DNA of 64,000 nucleotides, from assembly GCA_001600415.1 (NCBI GenBank), contig BCJX01000001.1, positions 284,365 through 348,364 on the forward strand, written 5' to 3'. The stretch is from Pascua guehoae. Its lineage: Eukaryota; Basidiomycota; Tremellomycetes; Trichosporonales; Trichosporonaceae. Shown here in pieces: positions 53,357 to 64,000 of this stretch (position 1 is its first letter; each line of letters begins with the position of its first letter). The notes beneath the pieces were generated by a model, which was not told where the DNA came from, searched no databases, and was given only the letters and a program-made list of their open reading frames with translations. A program made the position numbers and the translations under genes.

Positions 53357-55429
53357 GGTGAATGTCTCCGGCGATGGGCGGGGTCCGGGGTCGAGAAAAC
53401 GAAGAGAACGATGGACGATGGTCTTTTACCTTTTCTATACCCCGATTCGAATGTTGTTGCAAGCGAGTTGCATGTCGCCATGTCGCGGGTGAACCGAAAC
53501 GAGCCCAAGTTGCAGTGTGGTTGGTTGGCTGGGTCGCTTGGATCACCCGGTGGCGCTGATCGGCACGTTTCGTTCGGTAAAAGCCGCCTAGACGCGGCCG
53601 ACGCCGAAAAAGTCCATCGCGTCGTCCAGTGTCGTTCATCGACGTTGTGGGTGCGTGAATGGAGGGGAAGAACGGCCTCTCGGCCGGGAACCCGCGCGAG
53701 AGGCCGATGGTGACGGGCTCAGAGGCCGCATGAGCAATCAGATACGACTCGACCTCGAGCTCGTGCTCGAAGTTCTGTACATGAAACCGAGCAGTTTCGC
53801 AGTTTCGTGGCAGGCCGCTGTACATACATGAAGCTACCGTGTCCTCCGTTCAAACGCCCTCTGCGACTCGACACGGCTAAAGCGAGATCAAGCTCGAGAG
53901 CGGTGAAGCAATGAGCGGCATCTCGTCCAATGGGCCGCTTCGACGAGAGAGACGTTCTAAGCTTCTATGGCATGGTCCAGAACCGCGGCGTCGGTGACTG
54001 ACGTGTCCGACTCGATCTAGTGATATAATGAACATGTGATCGAGATAGGAACAGGCCGAGCCGCCAATCTTAGTAATCTCGCCTCTCTTGGCACTGATAA
54101 CCGTTGTGGGGCCCGAGCCTCGCACACGCGCAGCCCGCACATGCCACTCGCATGCTCGAACCACAGGGAGCACGTTTGTTTCTGCAACGGTCAATCACTT
54201 ATTGAAACAATAACGTGGCGGCGAGGGGGATACCGTGCATGGCGTTGCCTTTCATGTCGACTCGACTCGCTCATTCCTTTGGCAACTTGCGGCCATGAGA
54301 GGATGCCCGCTACAAAGTACACATGACTGAGATAGGGTCCCATGGGGCCTGCCATCTTAGTAATCTCCCTCTCTTGGTAGTTATACCGCCGGACGGGGTG
54401 ACGATGCAGGAGACCAAGTGCTACCGGTTGCGTTTGGGTGTCAGGTGTCGACTCGACTCGATCAATTGGAGATTGGTGAGGGTGAGCGTGCGGTGATGGG
54501 TTATATGCCCGCTATGAAGGCCCAGAACATCCCACAGTTGAGGGTCCATCTCGCCGCCTTATTTGCGGCCTTGTCCAGTGGGGTGGTGCTTTCAGATGAG
54601 GCCGTCTCAATATCGTTGTTCCAAGCGTTGGTTGACAATCAAGTAATCGATACATTTCGAATACGTAGGTTTCGGCCTTCGCGTACCACCAAGGCATGGT
54701 CGGAACCTTGTTACCCTACTCCTTGGCTATGAGGCGAGCAACACCCCTTCGTGGCCCTGATTAGATTCTGGGAGGCTACCACTTGTCAGCCTATTCCAAA
54801 ATCGCTTCATCTTCATCAATTATTTGCTTTTGGTGTGTAGAGGGGGTCGCAGTTAGTCAGTGACCAAGTGGGAGAGTGCGTGAAGGACTGTTGGGCATCT
54901 CACGCAATGCCTGTGGCAGACATGCGGTCTGGTCGGGCGCATCCTTCTCCTGGCCTGGACCTGGTGGTCTGCCTTGTCATCTCTGGATTTGGGTGCCGTG
55001 TCTTTGTCCGCGGTGCTTGGTTGTTACCGAGATCGATATTCTAGAGAATGAATGAGAGTGCGAGGCTATCGCCGCCAGGAATACAGGCACCAGTGATTCC
55101 CATGGATCTCTACGTTGTTTCCACTCCCGAAGATTAAATGGAAATCCAGGATAAAAAAAGAAGTGGATAATACGAAAAATATCTCACGCTCTCTCTCCCC
55201 TGAACATCGTCGACGCCTGCTCATCGTTAGTCCCTACCTCTGGATGCTCTTGGCTCGCCCATACCTCCAGCGAATACCTGAACCGAGATGATATACGCTA
55301 GCATCTCATAAAGCGATACACCTCACACCCACGCTAGCAGCTAGAAAAGCATGAGGCTGCCGCGGGACCCAACGTTGAATCGGCGGCACTGGCCACTCTG
55401 GCCTGTTCCCCGTTGGTCGCTGGGTGTGG
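53357..55429. other. Gene-poor region with repeats
   Basis: The first part of a 6.9-kb stretch (53357-60255) without an intact gene. Short open frames show no family motifs. Diverged repeats lie at 54000-54500. The decarboxylase promoter must lie at the left end. Confidence 0.5.
54000..54510. repeat. Diverged repeats of a mixed unit
   Basis: TCTTAGTAATCTC followed by CTCTCTTGG occurs near 54068 and 54355; GTGTCGACTCGACTCG-like sequence occurs near 54256 and 54447 (191-bp offset), each followed by ATGCCCGCTA. GAGATAGG precedes the first motif both times. The unit is not recognised as a known element. Confidence 0.65.
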
Positions 55430-56890
55430 GCCAGCGGGATGGTTCCCTTCCTTCGTTAGCGAGCTCCGCAAATCCAATCTGAGCCAACTTGTGTTTTAAA
55501 GCAGTGTACCCTGTCTGGAGGAACAGGAAACCCAGCTCGAATGTGCGTAGGAGGGCGGTCAGCACATATCATCAGCGACCATCGCTGCTCCAAAACCGTG
55601 ACACATTGGTTTGAATACCAAGTCAAGCTCGCCGGCTGGAAGACGAAGAAACACATTCTGTCCGATGTGTAATAAGAGGTCTGGTTGGCGCTCTGGGTGT
55701 AATCCTCTAGGAGGAGATCAAATTCGGTCCGCCAAAGGTCCATAACAGGACCGTGGTGGTCCCACGAGGTACCTGCAGCACCCCGATGTCCTGTTTAAAC
55801 TTTGCACCAGGGATCTGTTCTACAACGGCGACCAACGTGTCGGCCATCATGCGGAATAGTCTCTCATCAACTCGGGGCACCCATGCGCAACGTATGTTCT
55901 GAACTTGATCTCGGGTTTAGGAAACGATTGCCCATTGACATTTATGCTGTCGAGCAGGATATGACATTTTTCCCGTTATTCCTGAGGGCCAACGGCGGCA
56001 GTTCTGTCGCTCCACGTCATTTACCCGAGACGGCGCCCTCATTGTAACCTCTAGCACGTATCAGCAATTGCGGCGCGACACAGGTGCGGGAACGCAAGCT
56101 CTTACCCAAGCTTCATTTCACCCAAGGTCGCACCCGCCTCCTCCGGTTGCGGCACACTAAGGCCGCGGTCGATCTTGAGCGCAAACATTGCTCGCGGGGA
56201 CAGTTTGCCCCACATGGCTCGCACAATGCCTCGAAGTTTTATAGTGTTGCTTGGGGCTGCCGAGGCACACTGTACCAGAAAAAAATTGTTCTCCGCCGTC
56301 GTTTCTTGTCAGACCACTGGAGTGTCATATACCATGTTGGCCAAGAGGGTCTGTTCCAGAACACACTGATAGGAAGGTTGTTGACCGTAATCCTGCCAAA
56401 CGTAATTGGCTCGCTCACGATACCGCCTTCATAAGTCCCTCCCAGGGATAATGAGAGAGAACTTGCCATTCTCCTTGTACGACGACGACGACGAGTTGAC
56501 AACGCTACCATCCACAACGATTTGTGCTCCTTCAAGCGTGACTTGCAGCATTATACATTGCGGCGGTCTACTGGGGTCATCTGCGACTTGGGGGCGCTGA
56601 ACCTACCCGACAGACACGACGATTACCGGATGCTTAACGTTGCTAACGGTGGCCTCCCAAGTCACGCTGTGATTGTTATATAGCGAGCCCATCCAAACTG
56701 GGTGTGCACCCCTTGCGTCGCCATATCCCGCCTTGCTTCCAGATGGTTTGGACCAAATGCTTCCCGAGATACGAGTGGTACAGTGACAGGCCTGGTACTC
56801 GGACTGGCTGTGGCATGCGAGGCTTCGAGCACGAGGGAGAGCAAGGGTTGGATGGCTGTATGGGGGTTGTGAATGACCATGAGGACTAAC
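55430..56890 (-). pseudogene. Decayed pepsin-like (A1) secreted aspartic protease
   Basis: Read on the minus strand, fragments in three frames line up in the order of a fungal A1 protease: a hydrophobic start and propeptide (VPLVSREAFGPNHLEAR, near 56770), GGTYEGGIVSEPITFG (near 56420), LLDSINVNGQSF (near 55950), MADTLVAVVEQIPG (near 55840), LPAGELDLVF (near 55620) and, at the end, FLQTGYTALKHKLAQIGFA (near 55520), like the C-terminal FL..Y.VFD....IGFA. In-frame stops and single-base frame changes fall inside these conserved stretches rather than at splice sites. The catalytic DTGSS could not be found. It is therefore non-functional. Family assignment is by motif order only. Confidence 0.7.
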
Positions 56891-59800
56891 TGAAACGCAG
56901 TGGGCGGTGTATGGTCACAAGGTATTGGGGAGCAAGGGGACAGCAACAGTATTGGAGGGAACAAGTGGGCTGCAGTAAGAGTCAACATTGAGCGCCGGGG
57001 GGACCTTATATCATGGCAGTCCCACAGGTCGTTCTTGGCCGCAGCACATCCGGGCTGTCACGTGCGTCCACGTGAGCCCCAGCTCTGGACAGCGAACCCA
57101 GCCTTATCTTGCATTGTCCCGGCATGCATGATTCGACAGCGACCAGCCCCCAAGACGAGAAGCTGGGAATCTCCGCCGCGCCAAGGGCGTCAAGGGACAT
57201 ATTGGCGATAACAAGCTCGTAACGAATGCGGTGTGGCATGGACGCTAAAAAAAACCTCGGAATCGCAGCAGGCATCTACTTTGAAAATCGGCAGGTATTC
57301 GTGCTTCTGGCGTGCGTTCGGCGCTCTGGAACATCTCTCATACTGCCACTTGGGGTGGTTGGACAGCAAGCCCCATTAGAGCTTCGGAAGCCTCGGAAGC
57401 CTCACATGTAAGTCGGTGCTTGGCAGGGCATATCGTTAGAGTTCCTTGCTTTGGGTTTTAGCGGCGTGCTAGCAGAATCTGCACGTTGTACGTCGCCGAA
57501 GCGCCAAGAGTTGGAACGTCTTCCCCTTGGGCAAAAATGCGCCACCTCCAAGTCAACAGACTGGAGGCTCCTCGCTTGCCCACAAGTACACATTCTTAGA
57601 TGTGCTTTTGCAGAACGGAAATATTTTTAACAGCGGGGACGAAGGGGACTCGAGCCGCACACTCTTCCCAGCTACGCGCTTTGGAGACAAAGAGAGCATC
57701 AAGACTGGCTATCAGAGGGGATTACCTCTTTACCAACCGTGGACATCTCTGTTCGTATATCGGTTTAGTATGCTCGCTTGTCACGGCAGTGCTCGCGGGA
57801 GAGCGGAGTTCGACTCTCCGACAGAGAGACTCACCTTTTGCTGCCCGTGGCGAGGTGTCTCATGGCCGACGCTTTGTCCGCGAAAGGTGGGGAGCTGGTC
57901 TTGGCTCTAACGCCAGGCAACATTCGACTGGTGGCCTGCCAAGCTGCCGAGCTGATGACGTTCTTTATGTGGCATTGAGACAGAGAACCATACGATGCCA
58001 CATAACCCCCGCAACCCACCACTCCTGGTTGACAGGATTCGACCCCCGCCGAGACCGTACCATGGTCACCGGCTCTGCCCCGCAAGTGAAAAACCTTCTA
58101 GGTTGAGGTCGTTAGGTAAGGAATTGTCAGCTGTGTTGCCGGCTTTGCACGCCTGACCTCGACGCGGAGAAGCTCGCGAGCGTCCCCTCGCGCCAATAGC
58201 CAGGCTGGCGTTCTTTGGGCCGAACTTTGCGTTCCGGGTTCTCATTGATCTCCACATGACAGCGGCGAGCAGGTGCTCTAGGGATTTAGGCCAAAGTAGT
58301 GTACTGCACTCCTCGTCACCGTCCTACATTTACCAGACCAGATATGCCTTGAAACCTGATATGGCATCGGCCCCCATGCCGAACCGCATTGGAGTCTGCC
58401 TAGTCCGCCACGTTCCGACTTGCAAATTGGAGGTAACTGTGCCCTTATATAGTGATCACTTGTTCAGATTGAGGAGGAGGCAACTGCCAATCCTTGGGTC
58501 GACTTTTGGGTGCCAAAGACCATGAGCGCAAACCCACCGCGGAGCCGGCGCCACCACAACCACCCACACCCCCACCCACGCACCACCTCCACTACCAGTA
58601 CCACCACCATCATCACCACCATCACCACCACTACCACCACTCGTTCATACTGCAAGTCTCGAAGAGACACTACTAGTGAAAAATTCTAACCACTGGACTA
58701 AGAAGGCACGCATGTTTTTCAGTGGGAAGTTTGAAGCTCGGCGGCTGCATTGGCATACCTGGTGTGTGGTGGTGTCGTTTGCTGGTGGAACAGACATAGT
58801 ATTAGTCGATGAACGAAGGAGAGGGTCCTTTATAGTTGTCACTTGTTCAAAGAGCAACTTCCAATCCGTACGTCGACCAGCGAGCGCTATTCGTAAAAAA
58901 TTCTAACAGCTGAACTAAGATGGCGCTGGTTGGGGTGTTCCAATGTACGTGAGGTCGGGATATGGGCTTTTGCCGAGTGCCAAGGTGTCTAGTGTTAGCG
59001 GGATGCGCTTTCGGTAAGTCACGGCGATGCGTGTGAATGGAATGTAGTTTGACCAAATAGCACATTGGGCACGTGTACGTGAAGGTGCATCCCGACATCT
59101 AACGAGCGCTTCTGCCACGGGTGCTGGTGTGGGATCGAGTCCCACGCAGGCACACGGCCTGGCTTCTTGTCAGTACAGGCCACGGATGCGTGTGGGTTGC
59201 ACGTGGTGGCGTCGATTACAGGCGTGTGGGCGGTCTCGGAGGTCGAGTCCAATCCTACATGCACCAAACAACTGAGCGGGGATTTAGCGTGAGTTCGTCC
59301 CCAGGTAAGTCTCAAGCGGACCACACGTCTGCGGGTACCTGTGTGTTGGTATCGGGGTAGTTGTGGCGGAAATTGTCCCAATCATGGAGTTCTAGGCCTT
59401 GTGGGCGTGCCCGTACCAGGCCCGCCGCTTAGCCTGCTCGAGTTCGTCCCCCGACAAGTTTCGCGTGGCTTGGCTTCGGGGACTGTTACGAACGTGAGCA
59501 GGAGTACTGTTGTTCGTCTGTTCATTGGTATCGCCACAGTTGTTACCGGATTCCGACTGTCGTGGCCTCCCTCTAAGGAAATGTAGCTGTTGTCGTCGAC
59601 AGGTTCTGTGGCTGTGGGGAACAAGGTCTGCCAGTCTTCCTGCTCGCTATTCGTACTGTTCACTGGTGTGTTGCGCGTTCCCGTTATGCTCCATTGTCCT
59701 CTCAGACACTTCGTGGGATGTACCCCCACGGGGTTACTTTGTTTGTTTAGCCGGGCTTGTGAGAGTACTTCAGTGTCCTCGAGAATGTATCCCCAGTGTC

Positions 59801-60255
59801 TGCAGGCGTCCACAATTCCGTGTGTATCGCCCCCTTGGCGTCGCACCGGGGGTTTCTCAACGGCTACCGCCAGGAGCCGTCGTATACTACCGGCTGCATC
59901 TGCACGGAATAAGCAAGAGACTTGAGATCACCTCGCACACTGGTGTCGTGAGGGATACTTGTGATACATGTCTAGATGTCTACAGTACCTTGTGTTCGTC
60001 TATCCAGTATCCGACCCTAGCTTCACGAGGGTGGCTTGCCATGTGCCGTGCCAGCCGTGGAGAGTTGCCCCTCAGATACAGTCACGTATGTTAAAGCGCG
60101 GTAATGGGTTTCGACGCCGCAACCCCGGGGTAGGTACGCCACTCGACTGGGATCGCTCAGAAGCGCATGTCGTGCAGATCCCTCCTCGGCGTCGATGTGG
60201 GTACTAGCGGGCGGCCGAAAGTCACCAACAGCCAAGATCAGGTGACAAACGACCT
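56891..60255. other. Gene-poor region
   Basis: About 3.4 kb without an intact gene. It holds a CAC/ACC microsatellite (about 58555-58640) and a duplicated unit at 58443-58924. A minus-strand frame of 154 codons (59382-59846) is Ser/Thr/Pro-rich but shows no family motif. Confidence 0.5.
58443..58924. repeat. Duplicated unit, one copy interrupted by a CAC microsatellite
   Basis: Left pair: TCACTTGTTCA then CCAATCC near 58455-58495 and near 58840-58867. Right pair: AAAAATTCTAAC followed by CTAAGA(A/T)GGC at 58679-58707 and 58895-58924. In the first copy the two halves are about 190 bp apart with a CAC-rich insert; in the second about 20 bp. Read on the minus strand, the right part (TTAGTCCAGTGGTTAG) resembles a tRNA A box. 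Confidence 0.65.
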
Positions 60256-62270
60256 TTACCGCCTCCGGCTGGGGCTAAGATACCGCTCCTCGACGATCTC
60301 CGGCAAGGGGTCCATCTCGGGCATGCCCTGCGGGAGCTGGAGCTTGTCGGGGTCTGCACGTGCGGCCCAGGATTCTCCGGGCATCTCGACACTGAAGGTA
60401 ATGTAGAGATCACCTCGGCGGGTGGTGCCACGGATGGGCATGCCCTCGCCGCGCACAACAAGCTCGTCTCCGTGACGGATCACACGCTCGCCCTTGCCGC
60501 TCACGACGCGGATGCCGCGCCCATCCAGGTGCACGGCCAGCACGCGCGAAAAGCCCAGGAGAGCCTCGGAGAGCGAGAGCGTTGCGCGCATGTCCAAGTC
60601 CGGAGAGTAGGGGACGCGCGTAAAGGTGGAATGGCCCTTGATGCGGATGTGGAAGACGACGTCGCCTGGTGGTACGTCGGGCTGTTGTTAGCTGGGAACC
60701 AGGCGGATCGTGAATAGCGCTGCAGGTTCTTGGGCATTGGCGAAGCACGTCTGGTGCTTGGCTATTCAGCGGAGCACATCCTGTGCCACGCATTGTCTAT
60801 CCACATGTTGGTATTGCGCGTGGAAGACTGGCGGCTGTGCACAGACGTCGTGATGCAGACACACCAACGCGTCTCTTGACACGCCACCAGCCTTGGCCAT
60901 CTCCCGTGACAGAGCAATACTCACCACCTCATCACCATCACCCTTGAGCGCAATACGCTCCCCGTCTTCAGTTCCCGGCTCCACATAGAACTCGACGCGT
61001 TTCTTCTCCTTGACCACCTTCTTGCCCTTGCAGCGTTTGCAGAGATCCTTGTCGCGGATGTGTTCACCCTCGCCGTCGCAGTCGGGGCAAGTTGTGCGCA
61101 TCTTTCCGACAATACCAGGAGCAAGCTGATGTTAGCGAGTGACAGGGAGGGGGAAGTGTGAGTCAAAACGTGGGGTAGAAAGACCGTGGCGTGGTGAGCA
61201 GAGTGTCGGGAGATCGAGTGGGACAAGCGATGGTACCCAAACGAAGCCAGGAGCTCACGCCGAGAGTTGGGGAACGATAATCTGAAGGCATCACCTAGAG
61301 GCCAGGAGGGCCGGGATGGTGAGGTTTCTGGAGAAGAAGGAATAGAAGAAGGATCAAGATGGGCATGGTACACAAGCGTGGACACGCCGGTCGACGCATG
61401 AAGCATCCCGTCGCCGCCTCCTTTGGCACCCAGTCCTCCCAAGGCCAGTCGTTGACTCACATGTCTGTCTGCAAAGATGACACCCTTTCCTTCACACTTT
61501 CCGCATTGGCTCATCTTCATCCCTTCGCGCCCGCCTCGTCTGCTCGTCAGCCGCTGCCACCCACAAATGTAATTGTCTTGGTTACTCACCCTTTACACGA
61601 CTTGCACACGCGATCTCTCTCGAGCGCCATAATGACCCGTTTTCCCTTGTACGCCTCCTCAAGCGTGATCGCATACTCGACAATGGTATCTCTTCCGCGT
61701 CGGGGTTTTGGGCGCTTGCCTGCTGGGTCGAAGCTGGCACCGCCGCCGAACCCCATGCCGCCGAACATGGCTTCAAACATGTCATCGTATGCCGGGCCGC
61801 CGCCACCACGTGGCGGGCCGTCCAGACCGTATTGATCATAGGCCGCGCGCTGTCATCAGAATCACATCTAAAGAGTGGTGGTGCTCGACATTGCGGTAGA
61901 CAGTAGCGTACCTCATTAGGGTCCATGAGCGTTTCGTAAGCCTGCCCAATCGCTTGGAACGTTTCGTGTGCCGTTGGGTCATCTGGGTTCTTGTCCTGAG
62001 TTGTTAGCGTTGTCCTGCATGTTGAAATACGCTGCACAGGGCAGTATGTCGCGTGTGAGAGCTGCGACTATAGTCCATCGCCGCGTGCTCAGCATCATGA
62101 TTGTGACGTCTCCGAATCGGACATTCACTCACCGGGTGGTGCTGCATTGCCTTCTTCTTGTAGGCGCGCTTGATCTCGACCTCGGTTGCCTCGACGCTGA
62201 CCTCGAGGAGATCATAGTAGGTTGTATCGGCCACCACTGTTGTTAGTTTGGAAGAGGTAACTAGCTCACT
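60256..62270 (-). CDS. Class A DnaJ (Hsp40) co-chaperone
   Basis: Stimulates Hsp70 ATPase and delivers substrates. The start codon is split: A at 62270, then a 33-nt intron (62269-62237), then TG at 62236. Coding exons on the minus strand: 62270, 62236-62133, 61995-61912, 61849-61590, 61539-61461, 61125-60925, 60681-60256, giving 384 residues. Domains: J domain (TYYDLLEVSVEATEVEIKRA, HPD split by intron 2), Gly/Met-rich linker (GGGGPAYDDMFEAMFGGMG), zinc region with four repeats (CKSCKGRG, CGKCEGKG, CPDCDGEG, CKRCKGKK), then C-terminal beta domains (KGDGDEVPDVPPGDVVF, RRGDLYITFSVEMP). It resembles Ydj1/Xdj1, but the end is RYLSPSRRR without a CaaX box, so it is not farnesylated like Ydj1. No signal peptide; cytosolic or nuclear. 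Confidence 0.93.
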
Positions 62271-63037
62271 GTTGGCGGTTTAGGAGAACAGAGGTAGAGA
62301 GGATGATGACGCAGACGAAGTGTCGATCAAAAAGTAAACTTGGCAAACGACTCTGAAAATGGGGCGATGCGGGGACCCCACATACACGTGGCTGTGGAGC
62401 TAGAACGGAGGTAAAATGACGCGTTGCTAAATGGTTTAGAGTTGGATTAGGATTTGATTAGCAAAGAGTTGTTTGGATTAGAAGATTAAGATTGGGGCTT
62501 GTGCGTGTGTATTTTCCCTGAGTCCCGCTTTGGTGGATGGGTCCTGAAACGCGCTCTGGCCCAGGCCGGACAAGCTAGTGCTGCCCAGACCCGTCACGTC
62601 CTCTGTCTGTCTCTCTCCCATCCCATCGACCACCACCACCTCTGTACCTTTGCCCCCATTCTCGTTCCTCTTTCTCTCTCTCTCTCTTCTACTCTTCTAC
62701 TCTCGCGTCTCGTCTTTCTCTTCTCATCATCTCTTCCTTTCTCTTCTCTTCGCCAATCGACTATTTGTCTCTTCTACCCATCGTCTTGACGACCATCAAC
62801 AGGCATCTTGCTCCACCCACCGCCCACCGGTCCTCTAGCATACCCGTCGTCCACATCGTCGCTGGCTCTGCTGCTGTCCTCGAACCCGAGCTCACCATCG
62901 TACCCGAGCGCGAGACGAACAGGTAAAACACAGTCTGGCGCCCGCAACGCGTCCAAGTGTGCTTGTTTCATCCTGAAAACCGGCCACCACCCCATTCTAC
63001 GCCTTACATCGTCGTCCACCATCCTCTAACGATCAAC
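62271..63037. other. Divergent promoter region
   Basis: About 770 bp between DnaJ (-) and the 63038 gene (+), holding both promoters. The part from about 62600 to 62790 is a strong CT tract (CTCTTTCTCTCTCTCTCT), typical of a fungal leader. A leader intron is possible (donor-like GTAAAA near 62923) but not proven. Confidence 0.5.
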
Positions 63038-64000
63038 ATGTCGTCCCCAACTGCCAGCAAGGTGCGTGGCCTCGCCGCACGCTGGGAGCAGCAGCCTCCC
63101 AGCTCCGCGTCCGGTACGGCGGGTACGAGCCCGCCCAAGCGTGGTGGTCTGGGCGGGCGCACGTCGCCACGAGGCCGCGGTGCGCGTGCCGGCGGCCCGA
63201 ACACTCCACGTAGCGTGAGCAGCCCGAGCACCATTGCCAATGGTCGCGGCTCGCCGTCACCACGCCTCACGTCACCACGCTCGTCGCTCGTCAGGACCAA
63301 CTCGAGGCCCCTGTCGCCGACCAAGATCCCCGCACCTCTCCCGGGGTCTGCTTCACCGACGAGGACTTCCGTGCAGCTCCCGGGGTCTGCTTCACCGACG
63401 AGGGCCTCCGTGCCGCTCCCACAGTCTGCTTCACCGATGAGGGCCTCCGTGCCGCTCCCGCAGTCTGCTTCACCGACCAAGACCGCCGCGCCGCTCCCTT
63501 CTGCTGCCTTCAAGAGCATCGACCCCAAGAGCGTGATTTCCAAACCGGCGACGGAAGGCAAGCCACTCGTGAGGGGTAGGGGACGATCGGGAACCGTCAC
63601 GGCCCCCCCGCCTCCCCCGCTCATCACCAAGGTCCAACCCCAGCATGAACACATTGTCGAGGCGGAAGACGATGACGATGACGACGACGTGACCTCGGAC
63701 GTCCCCCTCGAGTCTCCGGTTAGCAGCCGCAAGGGATCTCTGGCAACCGCGGAAATCGTCAACGTCGTGCCGAAAGCTTCCTCGCCACTGCCGCCGGTAG
63801 CGGCGGCTCTGCCGGTCGTGGCCCCTGCAAAGGAATCAGTGGTGGCGCCCGAGCCCGCGCTTGAGCCGGCACCGCCGCTCGAGACACCCGCTCTTGGAAA
63901 TCTGACGACGAACATTGAAGCCCCATCGCCCACCGTGCCCTCGTCTACGCTCCCTCGCTCTCTGTTGCTTTCTTCCGGGACTAGCATGCACGAGCCCATC
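63038..64000 (+). CDS. Disordered Ser/Pro-rich protein, 5' part only
   Basis: An open frame from ATG 63038 reaches the window end without a stop (321 codons). I do not recognise a family. It begins MSSPTASKVRGLAARWEQQ, then is rich in Ser, Pro, Arg and Gly with many SP and TP sites (RTSPRGRGARAG), four 13-residue repeats, a PPPPP stretch, a run of eight acidic residues (EDDDDDDD) and Ala/Pro/Val-rich sequence. Such N-termini occur on large cytoskeletal or signalling proteins regulated by proline-directed kinases, but the folded part lies outside the window. An opposite-strand open frame of 331 codons covers nearly the same span; I prefer the + strand because of the CT-rich leader and the amino-acid composition. 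Confidence 0.65.
   Translation, partial: MSSPTASKVRGLAARWEQQPPSSASGTAGTSPPKRGGLGGRTSPRGRGARAGGPNTPRSVSSPSTIANGRGSPSPRLTSPRSSLVRTNSRPLSPTKIPAPLPGSASPTRTSVQLPGSASPTRASVPLPQSASPMRASVPLPQSASPTKTAAPLPSAAFKSIDPKSVISKPATEGKPLVRGRGRSGTVTAPPPPPLITKVQPQHEHIVEAEDDDDDDDVTSDVPLESPVSSRKGSLATAEIVNVVPKASSPLPPVAAALPVVAPAKESVVAPEPALEPAPPLETPALGNLTTNIEAPSPTVPSSTLPRSLLLSSGTSMHEPI
63338..63493 (+). repeat. 39-bp coding repeat, four units
   Basis: Four consecutive 39-bp units start at 63338, 63377, 63416 and 63455, encoding LP(G/Q)SASP(T/M)(R/K)(T/A) followed by SVQ, SVP or AAP. Each carries an SP or SPTR site, a likely proline-directed kinase target. Confidence 0.92.

Noticed and set aside
59125..59150. Isolated T-arm-like hairpin (GTGGG, loop ATCGAGT, CCCAC)
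   Set aside because: No matching acceptor, D or anticodon arms could be folded upstream, so it is not called a tRNA.
59382..59846. Ser/Thr/Pro-rich minus-strand frame as a retrotransposon remnant
   Set aside because: No reverse transcriptase, integrase, zinc-knuckle or LTR signal could be seen nearby.
63004..63999. 331-codon minus-strand open frame
   Set aside because: Antisense to the 63038 frame; glycine/serine-rich repeats mirror the + strand repeats. Not excluded absolutely, but the + strand has the leader and start context.

Overview
This is nuclear DNA of a GC-rich fungus, most likely a basidiomycetous yeast of the Tremellomycetes (Trichosporonales-like). The evidence is many short GT-AG introns (33 to about 120 nt, several of 37-39 nt), intron-containing tRNA genes, fungal families such as a MUP1-type permease, and no operons. 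The order is inferred from style, not from a marker gene. All exon models were spliced by hand from reading frame, GT/AG sites and family motifs; none has transcript support.

Layout. 1-9.1 kb: BAHD-type acyltransferase, M1 zinc aminopeptidase carrying a Lys-Thr-Glu-Gly minisatellite that contains a 100-N assembly gap, and a PhzF-like isomerase (all +). 9.7 kb: tRNA-Ile. 13-18.1 kb: secreted cyanovirin-N-homology protein (+), acyl-protein thioesterase-like esterase (-), MUP1/LAT amino-acid permease (-). 19.5 kb: tRNA-Gln. 20.9-24.3 kb: sugar-porter MFS transporter (+) facing an SDR oxidoreductase (-). 25.5-28.5 kb: two proteins without firm family. 28.5-35.4 kb: a gene-poor stretch with diverged direct repeats and a 29-C homopolymer.

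35.4-40.3 kb is the most unusual part. Two convergent genes flank tRNA-Val and tRNA-Ser. They share an N-terminal module (a GF motif, then six cysteines resembling a zinc cluster) and an alpha-helical C-terminus with a VHDxY motif. One has one module, the other has two in tandem. All three modules carry a phase-2 intron at the same place. This is my best candidate for an undescribed family.

40.6-49 kb: an unknown acidic protein, an unknown protein with an unresolved 3' end, an ALKBH6-like dioxygenase and an APQ12-like nuclear-envelope protein. 49.8-53.4 kb: an 11-exon aromatic amino-acid decarboxylase. 53.4-60.2 kb: gene-poor, with a decayed aspartic protease and diverged repeats. 60.3-64 kb: a class A DnaJ co-chaperone whose ATG is split by an intron, divergent from a disordered SP-rich protein that runs off the window end.

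The genes are mostly unrelated metabolic, transport and housekeeping functions. No biosynthetic cluster is evident. Recurring structural oddities are 14-17 nt exons and introns at or inside the start codon.
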